NCBI RefSeq assembly: GCF_014212135.1
Contig: NZ_JACJVQ010000005.1
Coordinates: 449,702-513,701, forward strand
Length of the DNA: 64,000 nt
Origin: Cohnella thailandensis
Lineage (GTDB): Bacteria > Bacillota > Bacilli > Paenibacillales > Paenibacillaceae
Direction: 5' to 3'
In this document: in pieces, positions 26,198 through 35,795 of the stretch
Layout: each line of letters begins with the position of its first letter
Numbering within the stretch: the stretch's first letter is position 1
Notes under the pieces: model-generated
The model's input: only the letters and a program-made list of their open reading frames with translations
Told to the model about the DNA's origin: nothing
The model's database searches: none
Made by a program: the position numbers and the translations under genes

Positions 26198-26350
26198 AGG
26201 TAGTGCAGTGTCAGGGGCTGTTGCAGAGACGAAAGCTAGGCCGGGGGCGAGGGCAGAGGAGGAAGCGGCAAGGCATCCAAGTCTTGAGATGCACAAAAAA
26301 CCGTGCAACGCCAGAACCATTACGTTGAGGAAGCACGCAACCGGATGAGA

Positions 26351-26629
26351 TAGTCGAAATAATCGACTAACGTACGTCCCGGGAGCCCATAACCGAGCGA
26401 GATAGTCGAAAAAATCGACTAACGTACGTCCCGGGAGCCCATAATCGAGCGAAATAGTCGAAAAAATCGACTAACGTACTTCCCGGGAGCCCATAACCGA
26501 GCGAGATAGTCGAAAAAATCGACTAACGTACGTCCCGGGAGCCCATAATCGAGCGAAATAGTCGAAAAAATCGACTAGCGCACGGCCCGGGAGCCCATAA
26601 CCGAGCAAGATAGTCGAAATAATCGACTA
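26351..26629. repeat. Palindromic tandem array, six hairpins at exactly 52-bp period
   Basis: Hairpins TAGTCGA-(AAAAA or AATAA)-TCGACTA begin at 26351, 26403, 26455, 26507, 26559 and 26611. The spacers carry CGTACGT, CCCGGGAGCCCATAA and a short A/C/G-rich end. The spacer end alternates between two variants (ACCGAGCGAGA and ATCGAGCGAAA), so the higher-order unit is 104 bp. The array fills most of the 532-bp gap between the convergent SBF gene and pgpA; the rest of the gap (26198-26350) has no supportable gene. Confidence 0.95.
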
Positions 26630-26667
26630 ACGACGCGCCACCACCACCCGGATGCAAGCAAAATAAG

Positions 26668-26718
26668 AAAAAGAGGCTTCGCCCCGAAGCGCGATTCGCG
26701 CCGGGCCGAAGCCTCTTC
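26668..26718 (-). terminator. Intrinsic terminator of pgpA
   Basis: On the minus strand AAGAGGCTTCG pairs with CGAAGCCTCTT, followed by a T5 run. The long GC-rich loop contains further pairing. Confidence 0.75.
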
Positions 26719-26729
26719 TGCGTCTGCTC

Positions 26730-27275
26730 TTAGCCGTCGTCCTGAACGGCTTCCAGAGCCGCTTCCCTCTCCGCTTGCTTGCGGTGGGCGATGCGGCTGG
26801 AAGCCGCCGCGGCGATGGCGCCGACGATGTCGTCGAGGAAGGTGTGGCATTCCTTGCTGCTCTTGTCGTTGAGCTTCTTCAGAATCCCCGGCTTGAATTT
26901 GTCGATGTATCCGAAGTTGGTGAAGCCGATGCTTCCATAAACGTTAACGATACTGAGCGCCAGCACCTCATCGCAGCCATACAGCCCTTCATCGTTCTGG
27001 ATCATCGCTTGAAGAGGCGGCAGGAGCTTCCCCTCTTCCGCCAGCATATCCAGTTGGATGCCGGTTAGAATCGCGTTCTGCACCTCGCGTTTGGAGATGA
27101 CCCTCTCCACGTTGTCGACGCACTCCTCGAGAGTCAACTCCGGAAAATAATCCTTCTGAAGCAGCATGACCAATTGGCCGATCTGGCCTTTGGTGACGCC
27201 GCGCTTCGCAAGCCACTCTTCCGTCGCGTTCGCGACCTCTTTGCTGTTCAGACGATAGACGTTCGGTTCGGACAA
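26730..27275 (-). CDS. Phosphatidylglycerophosphatase A family protein (YutG type)
   Basis: This 181-aa soluble protein matches the PgpA/YutG family. It has GCDEVLALSIVNVYGSIGFT, NFGYIDKFKPGILKKLND, and the acidic HTFLDDIVGAIAAA metal-binding stretch. The enzyme dephosphorylates phosphatidylglycerophosphate to phosphatidylglycerol; E. coli PgpA is membrane-embedded, whereas this Bacillus branch lacks obvious membrane helices, so its exact substrate is less certain. It starts at TTG 27275, 7 nt after AGAGGTG. It is monocistronic, with its own terminator. Confidence 0.8.
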   Translation of the reverse strand: MSEPNVYRLNSKEVANATEEWLAKRGVTKGQIGQLVMLLQKDYFPELTLEECVDNVERVISKREVQNAILTGIQLDMLAEEGKLLPPLQAMIQNDEGLYGCDEVLALSIVNVYGSIGFTNFGYIDKFKPGILKKLNDKSSKECHTFLDDIVGAIAAAASSRIAHRKQAEREAALEAVQDDG

Positions 27276-27344
27276 AACGACACCTCTTTCCGACCCTTCT
27301 TAGACGGTTTCTCCCGCAAGCGGAAATAATCCATTAACTTGGCC

Positions 27345-27373
27345 GCTATTGATGGACAAACCGTTCATACAAT
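27345..27373 (+). promoter_or_regulatory. Candidate sigma-E promoter for gerM
   Basis: GCTATT (-35), a 15-nt spacer and CATACAAT (-10, matching CATACANT) lie about 80 nt upstream of gerM. B. subtilis gerM is known to be sigma-E dependent. Confidence 0.55.
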
Positions 27374-27452
27374 TCTCTAGGGTCTCGTATATATATTACT
27401 ACAATCGGGGAGGCCGGTGTTACCGGCGCACCCTGTCCGGGAGGAATTGGAA

Positions 27453-28526
27453 ATGATGCCGATAACCGGCCGTAAGCACGTTCGCAAGCTTCTTGCCGCC
27501 CTTTTGCTTTTCCCGCTCCTTGCAGCCTGCAGCAGCTTGGGCGGGGAACGATCGCCGGAGACGGCGGCGATCGACCCGCCTCCTGCGGAGCTCGAGCAGG
27601 AGATGGTAAACGCCGCCGCAGATCCGGCGATGGCGCCGCTGGCGTCGGATACCGACGGCCTGACGGTGTATCTGCAAGACAGCAACGGCTTCGTCGCCCC
27701 CATGACGCTGAGGCTAAGCGCTGACGAGTCGGACAAGACGATGGAGGAGCAGGCTCTCTCCTGGATGACGAGCGGCACGACGGTCGCGGATCAACTGCCG
27801 ACCGGGTTCAAGCCTATTTTGCCCAAAGATGCGTCCGTTCGTTCCGTCCAGAAAGATGACAAAACGGCTACCGTTACCATCGACTTCGGGAAGAGCTTCC
27901 CGAACCTTCCCGCGAATCAAGAGCGCAAGGCGGTTGAAGCGCTGGTCTGGACGATGACGGAGCTGCCGGGAGTCCATCAGGTAAAATTCACCGTGGACGG
28001 CAAGGCGCTCCGCGAGCTGCCCGCTTCCAAGCTGCCTATCGATGAAGTCATGTCGCGGGCGATGGGGATCAACGTCGAACAAGCCTCGGGCTTGAAGCCG
28101 AGCCGTTCCATGGCCGTCACCTTGTACTTCGCGGCGCGCTCCACGGACGGGGAAGGGTACTTCGTACCGGTCACCCGCCTGATCGATCGTCAGCCGGACA
28201 AGAATCGGGCCGCTCTGGAAGAACTGATCAAAGGGCCTCTGAACAGCAACATCCTGAAGCCCGTCGTGGCTTCGAACATTACGGTCGATAAGCTGGCGGT
28301 CTCGAGCGATCTGCTCAGCGTCTCTCTGAAGGACGCTTCCTGGGAGCCCGAAATGCTCGTTCCCGCGGAAACGGTACAGGCCATGGTTCTCACCTTGACG
28401 GAGGTCAGCGGCGACTCGAAGATCAAGCTCGCGATCAACGGCAGCGAATCCTTCACGGATACGAACGAGACGACCTACGCGGAGCCGATCAGCCGTCCGA
28501 TCGCGATCAACGCCGTGGAGCAATAA
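27453..28526 (+). CDS. gerM: Sporulation/germination lipoprotein GerM
   Basis: This 357-aa lipoprotein has a short basic leader and the lipobox PLLAAC (Cys26). A spacer follows, then two GerMN domains: one around DGLTVYLQDSNGFVAPMTLR to LPGVHQVKFTVDG, and the second around MAVTLYFAARSTDGEGYFVP to GDSKIKLAINGS. In B. subtilis GerM is made in the mother cell and supports forespore engulfment, cortex formation and germination. The start at 27453 follows GGGAGGA; a frame from 27417 lacks a ribosome binding site. It ends only 6 bp from the convergent gerAC-type gene. Confidence 0.9.
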   Translation: MMPITGRKHVRKLLAALLLFPLLAACSSLGGERSPETAAIDPPPAELEQEMVNAAADPAMAPLASDTDGLTVYLQDSNGFVAPMTLRLSADESDKTMEEQALSWMTSGTTVADQLPTGFKPILPKDASVRSVQKDDKTATVTIDFGKSFPNLPANQERKAVEALVWTMTELPGVHQVKFTVDGKALRELPASKLPIDEVMSRAMGINVEQASGLKPSRSMAVTLYFAARSTDGEGYFVPVTRLIDRQPDKNRAALEELIKGPLNSNILKPVVASNITVDKLAVSSDLLSVSLKDASWEPEMLVPAETVQAMVLTLTEVSGDSKIKLAINGSESFTDTNETTYAEPISRPIAINAVEQ

Positions 28527-28532
28527 TCCGGA

Positions 28533-29624
28533 TTACCGGATCACGCCCGGTCCTTTGATATGGATGTCGGACTCGACTTTGAATTTCACTTCCGGATAGA
28601 CCGACTGCCAGTACTTGTAATCCTTCTCCTTGCCGAAATATTGGGACAAGTATTTAAGACCGAACCCATAGGGATCGGTTCCGGAATTTCGGATTTTGAT
28701 CAGAAGGTCTTCGATCTGCCCGGATAAGCTTTCCTCCATCCGCCGCTCGAGGCCATGCCAATCCCGCTCGAGCAATCCCGGCGGGCTTTCTTCCAGTATC
28801 CCGCTTACCCGGACCTTCATCCGTACCGTCGGGACCGTTCCCCGGTCGATCCCGATCTTGGTTCGGAGCTGGGAGACGGTCAAGACGACGCGCGCTTGTT
28901 CATCCAGCGGAAGTACGACCTCCGCTTTGGCCGAGCGCGACGTCGTCATTTTGTAGAGCTGGGTCTCTTTCGGAGTCAGGAGGAGGCCCGTTCCTTTTTT
29001 GTTCAGGACGACGGCCTGATCGATCACGTAGGTTCGGCCTTCGGCTTTGATGACGGGCAAGATCGGATCGATTCCCCTTTCGTAAGCTTTGCGGACCAAA
29101 TCGAACAGATAGGTCGTGATCGTATAAGGCGATTCCGTTCCTTCGTTGCCGAAGCTCAGGAACAGCGCGTTGCCAGGATACCGTTCGGACTTGGGGGACA
29201 CTTTCAGCACGGAGAGCGCGTCCGGTTCGCCGACGGCGAACACGGAAATCATCTGGATGTCGCGTCTCCTGGAGAAGAAGCTCATCGTCTCGGGCGAAGC
29301 GGTCCGCAGCAGCGACTTCCCGAGAACGAAAATCCGGCAATGGCCGAATTCCAGCTCTTTGTCGACGTGCGACTTCAAGTGCCGGACGCCTTCCGCGATG
29401 GAAGGGGCGTCGATCGTCTCGATCTCGGTCCGCGAGGAGCCGCTCTCGACCTGCGCCGAAGTGATCGCCAGCCGGAGCGAGATGCGGTACGGCTTCTCCG
29501 GATTGTCGGTCAAGTCCACGCCCGTCGTTACGACATAGAACCGTTTGTCGATATCCTTCATTCCGCAGCCGCTCACGTTCAGACAGAGGACGAGGGGAAG
29601 CAGGATTCTCAGCAATCTTTTCAT
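28533..29624 (-). CDS. Spore germination receptor C subunit (GerAC family)
   Basis: This 363-aa lipoprotein has the signal MKRLLRILLPLVLCLNVSGC, with Cys20 as the lipid site. The family opening KDIDKRFYVVTTGVDLTD follows. Further family features are the middle GHCRIFVLGKSLL segment and a C-terminal domain with QIEDLLIKIRNSGTDPYGFG. GerAC-type proteins sit on the outside of the inner spore membrane and are required for nutrient germinant response. It is the third gene of a gerAA-gerAB-gerAC operon, 9 bp after the permease gene. Confidence 0.92.
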   Translation of the reverse strand: MKRLLRILLPLVLCLNVSGCGMKDIDKRFYVVTTGVDLTDNPEKPYRISLRLAITSAQVESGSSRTEIETIDAPSIAEGVRHLKSHVDKELEFGHCRIFVLGKSLLRTASPETMSFFSRRRDIQMISVFAVGEPDALSVLKVSPKSERYPGNALFLSFGNEGTESPYTITTYLFDLVRKAYERGIDPILPVIKAEGRTYVIDQAVVLNKKGTGLLLTPKETQLYKMTTSRSAKAEVVLPLDEQARVVLTVSQLRTKIGIDRGTVPTVRMKVRVSGILEESPPGLLERDWHGLERRMEESLSGQIEDLLIKIRNSGTDPYGFGLKYLSQYFGKEKDYKYWQSVYPEVKFKVESDIHIKGPGVIR

Positions 29625-29633
29625 CGGAGCTCC

Positions 29634-30779
29634 TCACTGCCCGCTGGACGCGGACGAAGTCGTCGATCGGGATGAAGGAGATGAACGACGTTTCTCGAGT
29701 AACGCCAAGACGATGATCAGGACGAAGCTGCCAAGCTCGAACAGGAACCGGACGATAAGCCATAATTCGGTCGCCCACTGGCTGCGTCCTTCGTTCGCCC
29801 ACAAGGAGAAGAGGAAGCAGGCGGCGCCGAAGAAGGAGCAGACGATCCAATTCGTCTTGGGGACGGGCAATTGCTCGGGCTGCGGCTTGTGGCGGGGATG
29901 GCTCGCCTTGATATATTCCATGCACGCATGGAAAACGTTCATCATGAACATCAGGGACAGCAGCGTGAACATGATCAGGAAGATGAACAAGATCCGCTGA
30001 ATGAACCCGTACTTCAGAGACATGGAGTCGGCGGTTACGCTCCATAAATAGATGTATTGCTCCACTCCCATCGTTCCATGGAGTCCGATAGGGATAAAAA
30101 AGGAGACGAAGCCCAGAAACGCTCCGAGCAAGGGAATGGACCACAAGCGCTTGATTCGAAACTTCGCCGGGTACAATCGATTGAACAGGGTCAAGTTCAG
30201 ATAACCCGTATAAAAGAACGTAGAAGCCGCCAGCAAGGTGAGGGAAGGGGGCCCGGCGACGTAACCGGCAACGATTCGAATGGCATCCCAACTTAGATAA
30301 GGACTCGAGAACGCTTTGAAAAGAATGAACAGCAGCAGCGGCATGCAGAGCCAGAACAGAATCTCATTGGCGAACTGAATGGTTCTCGTCGATCGGGATC
30401 CGGCGAAGACGCTCGAGACGATGATAAGAAGCAGGAATTGATAGTGATTCATGTCCGGGTTGAAGAACAGCCCCATCGTCTGGGCGAAGGTATAGGAGCC
30501 GAGTACTCCTCCCGCCAGCCAAAGCAAACAGGATAAATAGAGCAGGGCAGCGACGATCCAATCGGGAAAATACCTCTTCAGAATCTCCGGAAGTCCCAAT
30601 TCGGGAAACTGCCGATAGCAATAAACCGTGCCGACGGTCAGAACGGTACCGATTACGATGCCGGCGAGGATGCCTGAGACCGCGCCGTCGAACCGGTGCT
30701 TAATCAGAATGTGGGGGACGAACAGCATGACGTTCATCATTCCGATGTAGAAAACGTGGTAGTAGAAGTAGCGGTACAT
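29634..30779 (-). CDS. Spore germination receptor B subunit, permease-like (GerAB family)
   Basis: This 381-aa APC-like membrane protein has about ten hydrophobic helices. It opens with YYHVFYIGMMNVMLFVPHIL and carries typical family segments such as LAGGVLGSYTFAQTMG and LAASTFFYTGYLNL. It ends in a Ser/Thr/Arg-rich cytoplasmic tail (SSPSSRSTTSSASSG). In characterised receptors the B subunit binds the germinant; specificity cannot be predicted here. It is the middle gene of the tricistronic operon, 7 bp after the A gene. Confidence 0.92.
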   Translation of the reverse strand: MYRYFYYHVFYIGMMNVMLFVPHILIKHRFDGAVSGILAGIVIGTVLTVGTVYCYRQFPELGLPEILKRYFPDWIVAALLYLSCLLWLAGGVLGSYTFAQTMGLFFNPDMNHYQFLLLIIVSSVFAGSRSTRTIQFANEILFWLCMPLLLFILFKAFSSPYLSWDAIRIVAGYVAGPPSLTLLAASTFFYTGYLNLTLFNRLYPAKFRIKRLWSIPLLGAFLGFVSFFIPIGLHGTMGVEQYIYLWSVTADSMSLKYGFIQRILFIFLIMFTLLSLMFMMNVFHACMEYIKASHPRHKPQPEQLPVPKTNWIVCSFFGAACFLFSLWANEGRSQWATELWLIVRFLFELGSFVLIIVLALLEKRRSSPSSRSTTSSASSGQ

Positions 30780-30786
30780 AATGGAT

Positions 30787-32112
30787 TCACCTCGATTGTT
30801 CGCGTTTCTGTTGATCCTTTTGCATATTGACCGCCAAATACGGCTGACCGAAGCTTCGCAGGTGACAGAGGTAGACGACGATCAGGAAGAGCGTCACGAT
30901 GATGCCGACCATTCCGTAGAACGTGGCGACAAGGACAAAAACGTATTTCAGCGCGCGGATGCTGTAGCTGAACGAGCTGTTCGGAATGACGAAGTTGGAG
31001 ATGGCGACGACGGACGTAACGATAATCATGATGCTGCTCACCAGTCCCGCCTGCTGGGCGGCTTGTCCGAGGATGAGACCGCCGACCGTCGCGGCCGTCG
31101 AGCCGACGAACCGGGGCAGCCGGATACTGGCTTCGATCAGCGCTTCGATCATGAACAGCATGATGAACACTTCCACGAATGACGGATACGGAACGGCTGC
31201 GCGGCTTCCGTCGATGGAGAAAGCCAGCTGTACCCGGAAAAATTCGGGGTTGTAGGAACAAGCGGCGATATATAAGGCGGGAAGCGTCATGGAGAGAACC
31301 ATCCCCAGGTAGCGGAATAAGATAATGATTCGTCCCATCCAGAAGGGCTCGTAGTCGTCGTCCATCGCGTGCATGAAATCGAAGAAACGAACGGGAAGCG
31401 TGATCGCGAAGCGGCTTCCGTCCACCAGGACGGCGATTTTCCCTCGCTGCAGCAATTGGGCGACCCGATCGGGCCGTTCGGTCTGAAGCGTGATCGGGAA
31501 CATGCTGAACCGCGCGTTGCCTATGTACATGGCAAGCTGGCCCGACGCTTGGATCAGCTGGGGCTTGATCGACTCCAGCCGTTTGCGGAGCTCGTCCAGC
31601 GAGGTTCTGTCTACCTTCTCTCTATCGAATAAGATCATGATGCGAGTTCTGGAGATTTCGCCCTTCTCCATGAGTTCGGCGTTCAGGTTCGGGCTGTTGT
31701 AGCGAAGCCGCACCAGGTTCATGTTCATGTCCAGATCTTCCGTAAAAGCGGATTGCGGGCCCTGAAGCGAGGCTTCGACCTCCGTGTCTCCGGGCGCCTT
31801 TTGCATTTTACGGATGGCTAAGAAGCTGTAGACCTTGTCCTCGTATTGAAGGAGAACGCATCCCTTGAGCAGAAGCTCCGGCCATTTCTTCGGTTCGTCG
31901 GATTTCAAGAAGGTCAGACCCGTCTTCAGCATTCTTCGGAACTCGTCCGGATCGAAGCGATAAGAGAAGGGGACGAGAATGGCGTCCTTGATCTGATCGA
32001 CGTCGCACATGGCCGGGAAGAAGCACAGCTCCAGGCGGGCGTATCCGTTGTCCATGACCTCGGAGACCAGATCCTTAGCATCGCCGAAGCGAGAGCGAAC
32101 TTGCTCGATCAT
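30787..32112 (-). CDS. Spore germination receptor A subunit (GerAA family)
   Basis: This 441-aa protein has an N-terminal cytosolic domain of about 230 residues, then about four to five membrane helices. Conserved parts are [31 protein letters not shown], the [21 protein letters not shown] segment typical of GerA proteins, and the C-terminal GQPYLAVN. A subunits form the oligomeric ion-channel part of the germinosome receptor. The start at 32112 follows GAGGAGGG; an upstream in-frame start at 32151 would bury that site. It is the first gene of the operon. Confidence 0.93.
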   Translation of the reverse strand: MIEQVRSRFGDAKDLVSEVMDNGYARLELCFFPAMCDVDQIKDAILVPFSYRFDPDEFRRMLKTGLTFLKSDEPKKWPELLLKGCVLLQYEDKVYSFLAIRKMQKAPGDTEVEASLQGPQSAFTEDLDMNMNLVRLRYNSPNLNAELMEKGEISRTRIMILFDREKVDRTSLDELRKRLESIKPQLIQASGQLAMYIGNARFSMFPITLQTERPDRVAQLLQRGKIAVLVDGSRFAITLPVRFFDFMHAMDDDYEPFWMGRIIILFRYLGMVLSMTLPALYIAACSYNPEFFRVQLAFSIDGSRAAVPYPSFVEVFIMLFMIEALIEASIRLPRFVGSTAATVGGLILGQAAQQAGLVSSIMIIVTSVVAISNFVIPNSSFSYSIRALKYVFVLVATFYGMVGIIVTLFLIVVYLCHLRSFGQPYLAVNMQKDQQKREQSR

Positions 32113-32231
32113 TCGGATGAACCCTCCTCTTTTGACACCTATTTCCAACAACCAAACCTTATCTTGCCCAACCGGACGAATATCATCCTGGGTCGAGATA
32201 GGTCTTTTCGTGTGCTTTTCATCCGGGACTT

Positions 32232-32240
32232 TGGTAAAAT
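32232..32240 (+). promoter_or_regulatory. Possible extended -10 promoter for rph
   Basis: TGG-TAAAAT lies about 44 nt upstream of the rph start. The -35 region is poor. Confidence 0.4.
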
Positions 32241-32283
32241 GGGGGAGGTTTACGATAGCAAAGGAAGTTCAGGAGGAATGACG

Positions 32284-33030
32284 ATGCGAGGAGACGGAAG
32301 GCAACCCCGCGACCTGCGGCCGTTCGCCATCACGCTTCATCCGAATAAATACGCGGAAGGCTCCGTGCTGATCGAGATGGGCGACACGAGAGTGCTCTGC
32401 ACCGCGACGATCGAAGAGAAAGTGCCTCCCTTCCTTAAAGGGCAGGGCAAGGGCTGGATTAATGCCGAATATTCGATGCTTCCCAGAGCGACGCAGGTTC
32501 GCAACCCGAGGGAATCGGTGAAGGGCAAGCTGGGCGGGCGCACGATGGAAATTCAGCGTTTGATCGGCAGAGCCTTGCGTTCGGTCGTCAATTTGGAAGC
32601 GCTCGGCGAGCGCACGATCATGCTGGACTGCGACGTCCTTCAAGCGGACGGAGGGACCCGCACGACTTCGATCACCGGGTCGTTCATCGCTCTTGCGCTT
32701 GCCGTACATAAGCTGGCCGAAGCGGGGAAGTTCGCCAAGTACCCTATCACGGATTATCTGGCTTCCGTAAGCGTCGGAATGCTGAACGGACAAGCCCTGC
32801 TGGACCTGAACTACGACGAGGATTCTAAGGCCAAGGTGGACATGAACGTCGTGATGACGGGACAAGGAGCGTTCGTCGAGCTTCAGGGGACGGGAGAGGA
32901 TTCGCCGTTCGCCCGTTCGGAGCTGGACTCGATGCTGGAGCTTGCCGAGAGCGGCATCGAGCGCTTGATCGCTTGGCAGCGGGAGACGCTGGGCGAGGCC
33001 GGCAGCCGAATCGGGACGGTGCTGGCATGA
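32284..33030 (+). CDS. rph: Ribonuclease PH
   Basis: This 248-aa phosphorolytic 3'-5' exonuclease trims tRNA 3' ends. Family hallmarks are [57 protein letters not shown] and [19 protein letters not shown], which includes the phosphate-binding and catalytic Asp region. The length matches the family. ATG 32284 has AGGAGGA at proper spacing; ATG 32278 is too close. The long upstream in-frame extension overlaps gerAA on the other strand and is rejected. The stop overlaps the next gene's start (ATGA). Confidence 0.96.
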   Translation: MRGDGRQPRDLRPFAITLHPNKYAEGSVLIEMGDTRVLCTATIEEKVPPFLKGQGKGWINAEYSMLPRATQVRNPRESVKGKLGGRTMEIQRLIGRALRSVVNLEALGERTIMLDCDVLQADGGTRTTSITGSFIALALAVHKLAEAGKFAKYPITDYLASVSVGMLNGQALLDLNYDEDSKAKVDMNVVMTGQGAFVELQGTGEDSPFARSELDSMLELAESGIERLIAWQRETLGEAGSRIGTVLA

Positions 33031-33665
33031 TCGGACAAGGAGATACGCTGCTGATCGCGACCCGCAACGCCGGGAAGACGAAGGAATTCGCGGAAGCCTT
33101 CGGCGCGCTGGGAATTACGGTTATGGATCTTAGGGAAGTCGATTCGATTCCTGAGATCGAAGAGACGGGCGTCACCTTCGCCGAGAACGCCCTGATCAAG
33201 GCGAAGACGGTGGCCGACCTGACCGGGCTGCCGGTTCTCGCGGACGATTCCGGCCTGTGCGTCGATGCTCTCGGAGGAGACCCGGGCGTCTATTCGGCGA
33301 GATACGCGGGAGCGGGGGCCAAGGATGCGGACAACAACGCGAAGCTGCTGAGCGAGCTTGCGGCGCTGCCCGAGCTTCCCGTCGTTGAAGCGGAGGGACC
33401 GCAGGGCAAGAAGCTGCTCAGCTCCGCCCGCTTCGTGGCCTCGCTTGTCCTGTACGAGCCCTCCACGGGCGAGAAGACGACGGCGGAAGGAGCCGTCGAA
33501 GGCTATATTATGGATAGCGCCAGCGGCGAAGGAGGCTTCGGCTACGATCCGCTGTTCTACGTTCCGGAATTCGGCCTGTCGATGGCCGAGATGAGCGTCG
33601 CCCGGAAGAATGAGATCAGCCATCGCGGCAAGGCTCTGCGCTTGCTGCTGGAGAAGCTTCGATAA
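33027..33665 (+). CDS. rdgB: XTP/dITP diphosphatase (RdgB/HAM1 family)
   Basis: This 212-aa house-cleaning pyrophosphatase removes ITP, dITP and XTP. Signatures are [77 protein letters not shown] and [12 protein letters not shown] short insertion of about 8 residues ([11 protein letters not shown]) precedes the SSARF strand. The start overlaps the rph stop by 4 nt, giving the rph-rdgB order common in Bacilli. A very strong terminator follows. Confidence 0.96.
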   Translation: MIGQGDTLLIATRNAGKTKEFAEAFGALGITVMDLREVDSIPEIEETGVTFAENALIKAKTVADLTGLPVLADDSGLCVDALGGDPGVYSARYAGAGAKDADNNAKLLSELAALPELPVVEAEGPQGKKLLSSARFVASLVLYEPSTGEKTTAEGAVEGYIMDSASGEGGFGYDPLFYVPEFGLSMAEMSVARKNEISHRGKALRLLLEKLR

Positions 33666-33674
33666 TCCGCGAAT

Positions 33675-33727
33675 AGGGTGCTGCTTCCCAAGTCGTCGCG
33701 ACTTGGGCGGCGGCACCCTTCTTTTTT
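33675..33727. terminator. Strong terminator after rph-rdgB
   Basis: AGGGTGCTGC plus CCCAAGTCG pairs with CGACTTGGG plus GCGGCACCCT, and a T-rich run follows. It may also serve the convergent asnB. Confidence 0.9.
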
Positions 33728-35579
33728 ACACGATTTTAACCTTGTAATGCCGAAGCCAGAAATCGAATTGCAGCAGATAGGCGAACAGCTGCGGGGCGGA
33801 CATCAGCTGTCCGAACCAAGGCAGATGGGAAGTGCTGTCGGCGGTCTGAGCCATCTCGCGCACCTTGGGGACGTTGATGAGCGGATGAAGCGGGGAATTG
33901 GAATCGTCCAGCTTCTCCAGCAGCAATCCGCGGACGGCATTGAGGTAGCCGGGGTTGTGCGTCTTCGGATAGGGGCTCTTCTTGCGATAGAGCACTTCCG
34001 AGGGCAGCGCTCCCTCTAGCGCCTTCCGCAGGATGCCTTTCTCGCGGCCGCCCGCCATCTTGAGCTCCCATGGGATATTGAACACGTAGTCCACCAGCCG
34101 ATGGTCGCAGTACGGCACCCGCACCTCCAGGCCGACGGCCATGCTCATCCGGTCCTTGCGGTCGAGCAGCGTCGGCATGAAGCGGCTGATGCTCAGGTAG
34201 CTCATCGTGCGCATCTTCCGCTCGGCCTCGCTCTCGCCGGGAAGATGCGGGACTTCCGCGACCGCTTGGGAATATCGGTCTCCGAGATACTCCATCGGCC
34301 GGATTTTCTCCCTTAGCTCGTCGGACATCACGCTCTCCCTAAGCTCGGGGAACAGCGACCAGCCGAACGTCCGGGCGTTAAGCGCCTCCGGACGATGGAA
34401 CCATGGATAGCCCCCGAAGATCTCGTCGGCGGCTTCGCCGGAGAGGGCGACGGTGGCCCCCTTCTTGATCTCCCGGCAGAAGAGATACAGCGATGCGTCG
34501 ATATCCGCCATGCCGGGGGAATCCTTCGCGAGGACGGCCGCTTCGAGCGCGCCGACCAGCTCGGGAGTATCGAACTTCACGTAATGGTGCTCGGTGCCGA
34601 GGTAGTCGTGCATTTTCTTGATCCAGGGAGCGTCGGAATTCGGCTGGTAGTCATGGGCGGTGAAAAATTTGTCGTTGTCCACGTAATCGACCGAATACGT
34701 ATGAACCTGGCCTTGCCCGGTCTGTGCGTAATATCGCACAGAATGGGACGTCAGGGCGCTGGAATCGAGACCGCCGGAGAGAAGGGTGCAGATCGGAACG
34801 TCGGAGACGAGCTGGCGCTCGACGGTATCGTACAGAAGCTCCCCGACGCGCTCGGCCGTCGCCTGCTCGTTATCCTCGTGGGGGCGGCTCTCCAACTGCC
34901 AATAAGGATAAATTCGCATTCCGTCTCGGTCGTAATGCATGCAGTGTCCGGCCTTCAGCTCCGACATGTCTTTCCAGATGCCCGTACCCGGAGTTCTGGC
35001 CGGACCGATGATGAACAGCTCCGCCAGCCCTTCGCCGTCGATCTCCGCCGGTACGTCCGGATGCGCGAGAATCGCTTTCGGCTCCGAGCCGAACAGCAGC
35101 CGTCCTTCTTCGCGCCGGTAGAACAGCGGTTTGACCCCTAGACGATCCCGAGCCATGAACAGCCGCTCCTTCTCCGTCTCCCAGATCGCGAAGGCGAAGA
35201 TTCCGTTGAATTTGTCCAAGCAAGCCGGTCCCCATTCCACGTACGAGAGGAGAAGAACCTCCGTGTCGCAGGTGGTGCGGAACGAATGTCCCAGCGATTC
35301 GAGTTCCTTTCTAAGCTCGGGAGCGTTATACAGCTCGCCGTTATATACGACGACGCAATCGTGTTCTTCGGCGTACTTGGCCGGTCTGACCATCGGCTGG
35401 GCTCCTCCGATGGGATCGATGACGCTCAGCCTCCTATGTCCGAAGGCGCAATGGCGGGACAGCCACGTGCCGGAAGCGTCGGGGCCTCTCAGCTCCAGCG
35501 TTCGCGTCATCCGCTCGACCGTATCCAAGCGCGTCGTCAAATCCTCTTGCCAATCAATCCATCCCGTTATCCCACACAT
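33726..35579 (-). CDS. asnB: Glutamine-hydrolysing asparagine synthetase
   Basis: This 617-aa enzyme converts aspartate and glutamine to asparagine. The N-terminal class II glutaminase domain starts MCGITGWIDW, so Cys2 becomes the nucleophile after Met removal; that fixes the start at 35579, with GGGAGGA 10 nt upstream. The synthetase domain has the PP-loop LLSGGLDSSALTS and ALSGEAADEIFGGYPW. Bacillus has three such enzymes; the length is closest to the sporulation-linked AsnO (inference). It is monocistronic and faces the rdgB terminator. Confidence 0.94.
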   Translation of the reverse strand: MCGITGWIDWQEDLTTRLDTVERMTRTLELRGPDASGTWLSRHCAFGHRRLSVIDPIGGAQPMVRPAKYAEEHDCVVVYNGELYNAPELRKELESLGHSFRTTCDTEVLLLSYVEWGPACLDKFNGIFAFAIWETEKERLFMARDRLGVKPLFYRREEGRLLFGSEPKAILAHPDVPAEIDGEGLAELFIIGPARTPGTGIWKDMSELKAGHCMHYDRDGMRIYPYWQLESRPHEDNEQATAERVGELLYDTVERQLVSDVPICTLLSGGLDSSALTSHSVRYYAQTGQGQVHTYSVDYVDNDKFFTAHDYQPNSDAPWIKKMHDYLGTEHHYVKFDTPELVGALEAAVLAKDSPGMADIDASLYLFCREIKKGATVALSGEAADEIFGGYPWFHRPEALNARTFGWSLFPELRESVMSDELREKIRPMEYLGDRYSQAVAEVPHLPGESEAERKMRTMSYLSISRFMPTLLDRKDRMSMAVGLEVRVPYCDHRLVDYVFNIPWELKMAGGREKGILRKALEGALPSEVLYRKKSPYPKTHNPGYLNAVRGLLLEKLDDSNSPLHPLINVPKVREMAQTADSTSHLPWFGQLMSAPQLFAYLLQFDFWLRHYKVKIV

Positions 35580-35795
35580 GTCATGCATTCCTCCCAGAGA
35601 GACCTTCCGGTCGATCGAACGAATTCGCAAGAAACCGAGATAAACATCCCGCTTACACCATATTCCGCTAAGCTCCTTTTTGCGCCTAGGTACCGCAGAG
35701 TGGAGGGGGAGGCGACATAAGATCCGGCGAAATGGGTAACCTGAATGGGAGCAAGCTCACGATTCAGGAGAGTTCAGGGAAGGGGGGAGCCCGAG

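Noticed and set aside
31846-32283. N-terminal extension of rph overlapping gerAA
   Set aside because: RNase PH begins at 32284 after AGGAGGA. The extension is antisense to gerAA and lacks homology to RNase PH.
35680-35720. T-box-like GGTACCGC near asnB
   Set aside because: It is on the strand leading away from asnB, lacks the full T-box sequence and any specifier stem, and no terminator/antiterminator pair is seen.
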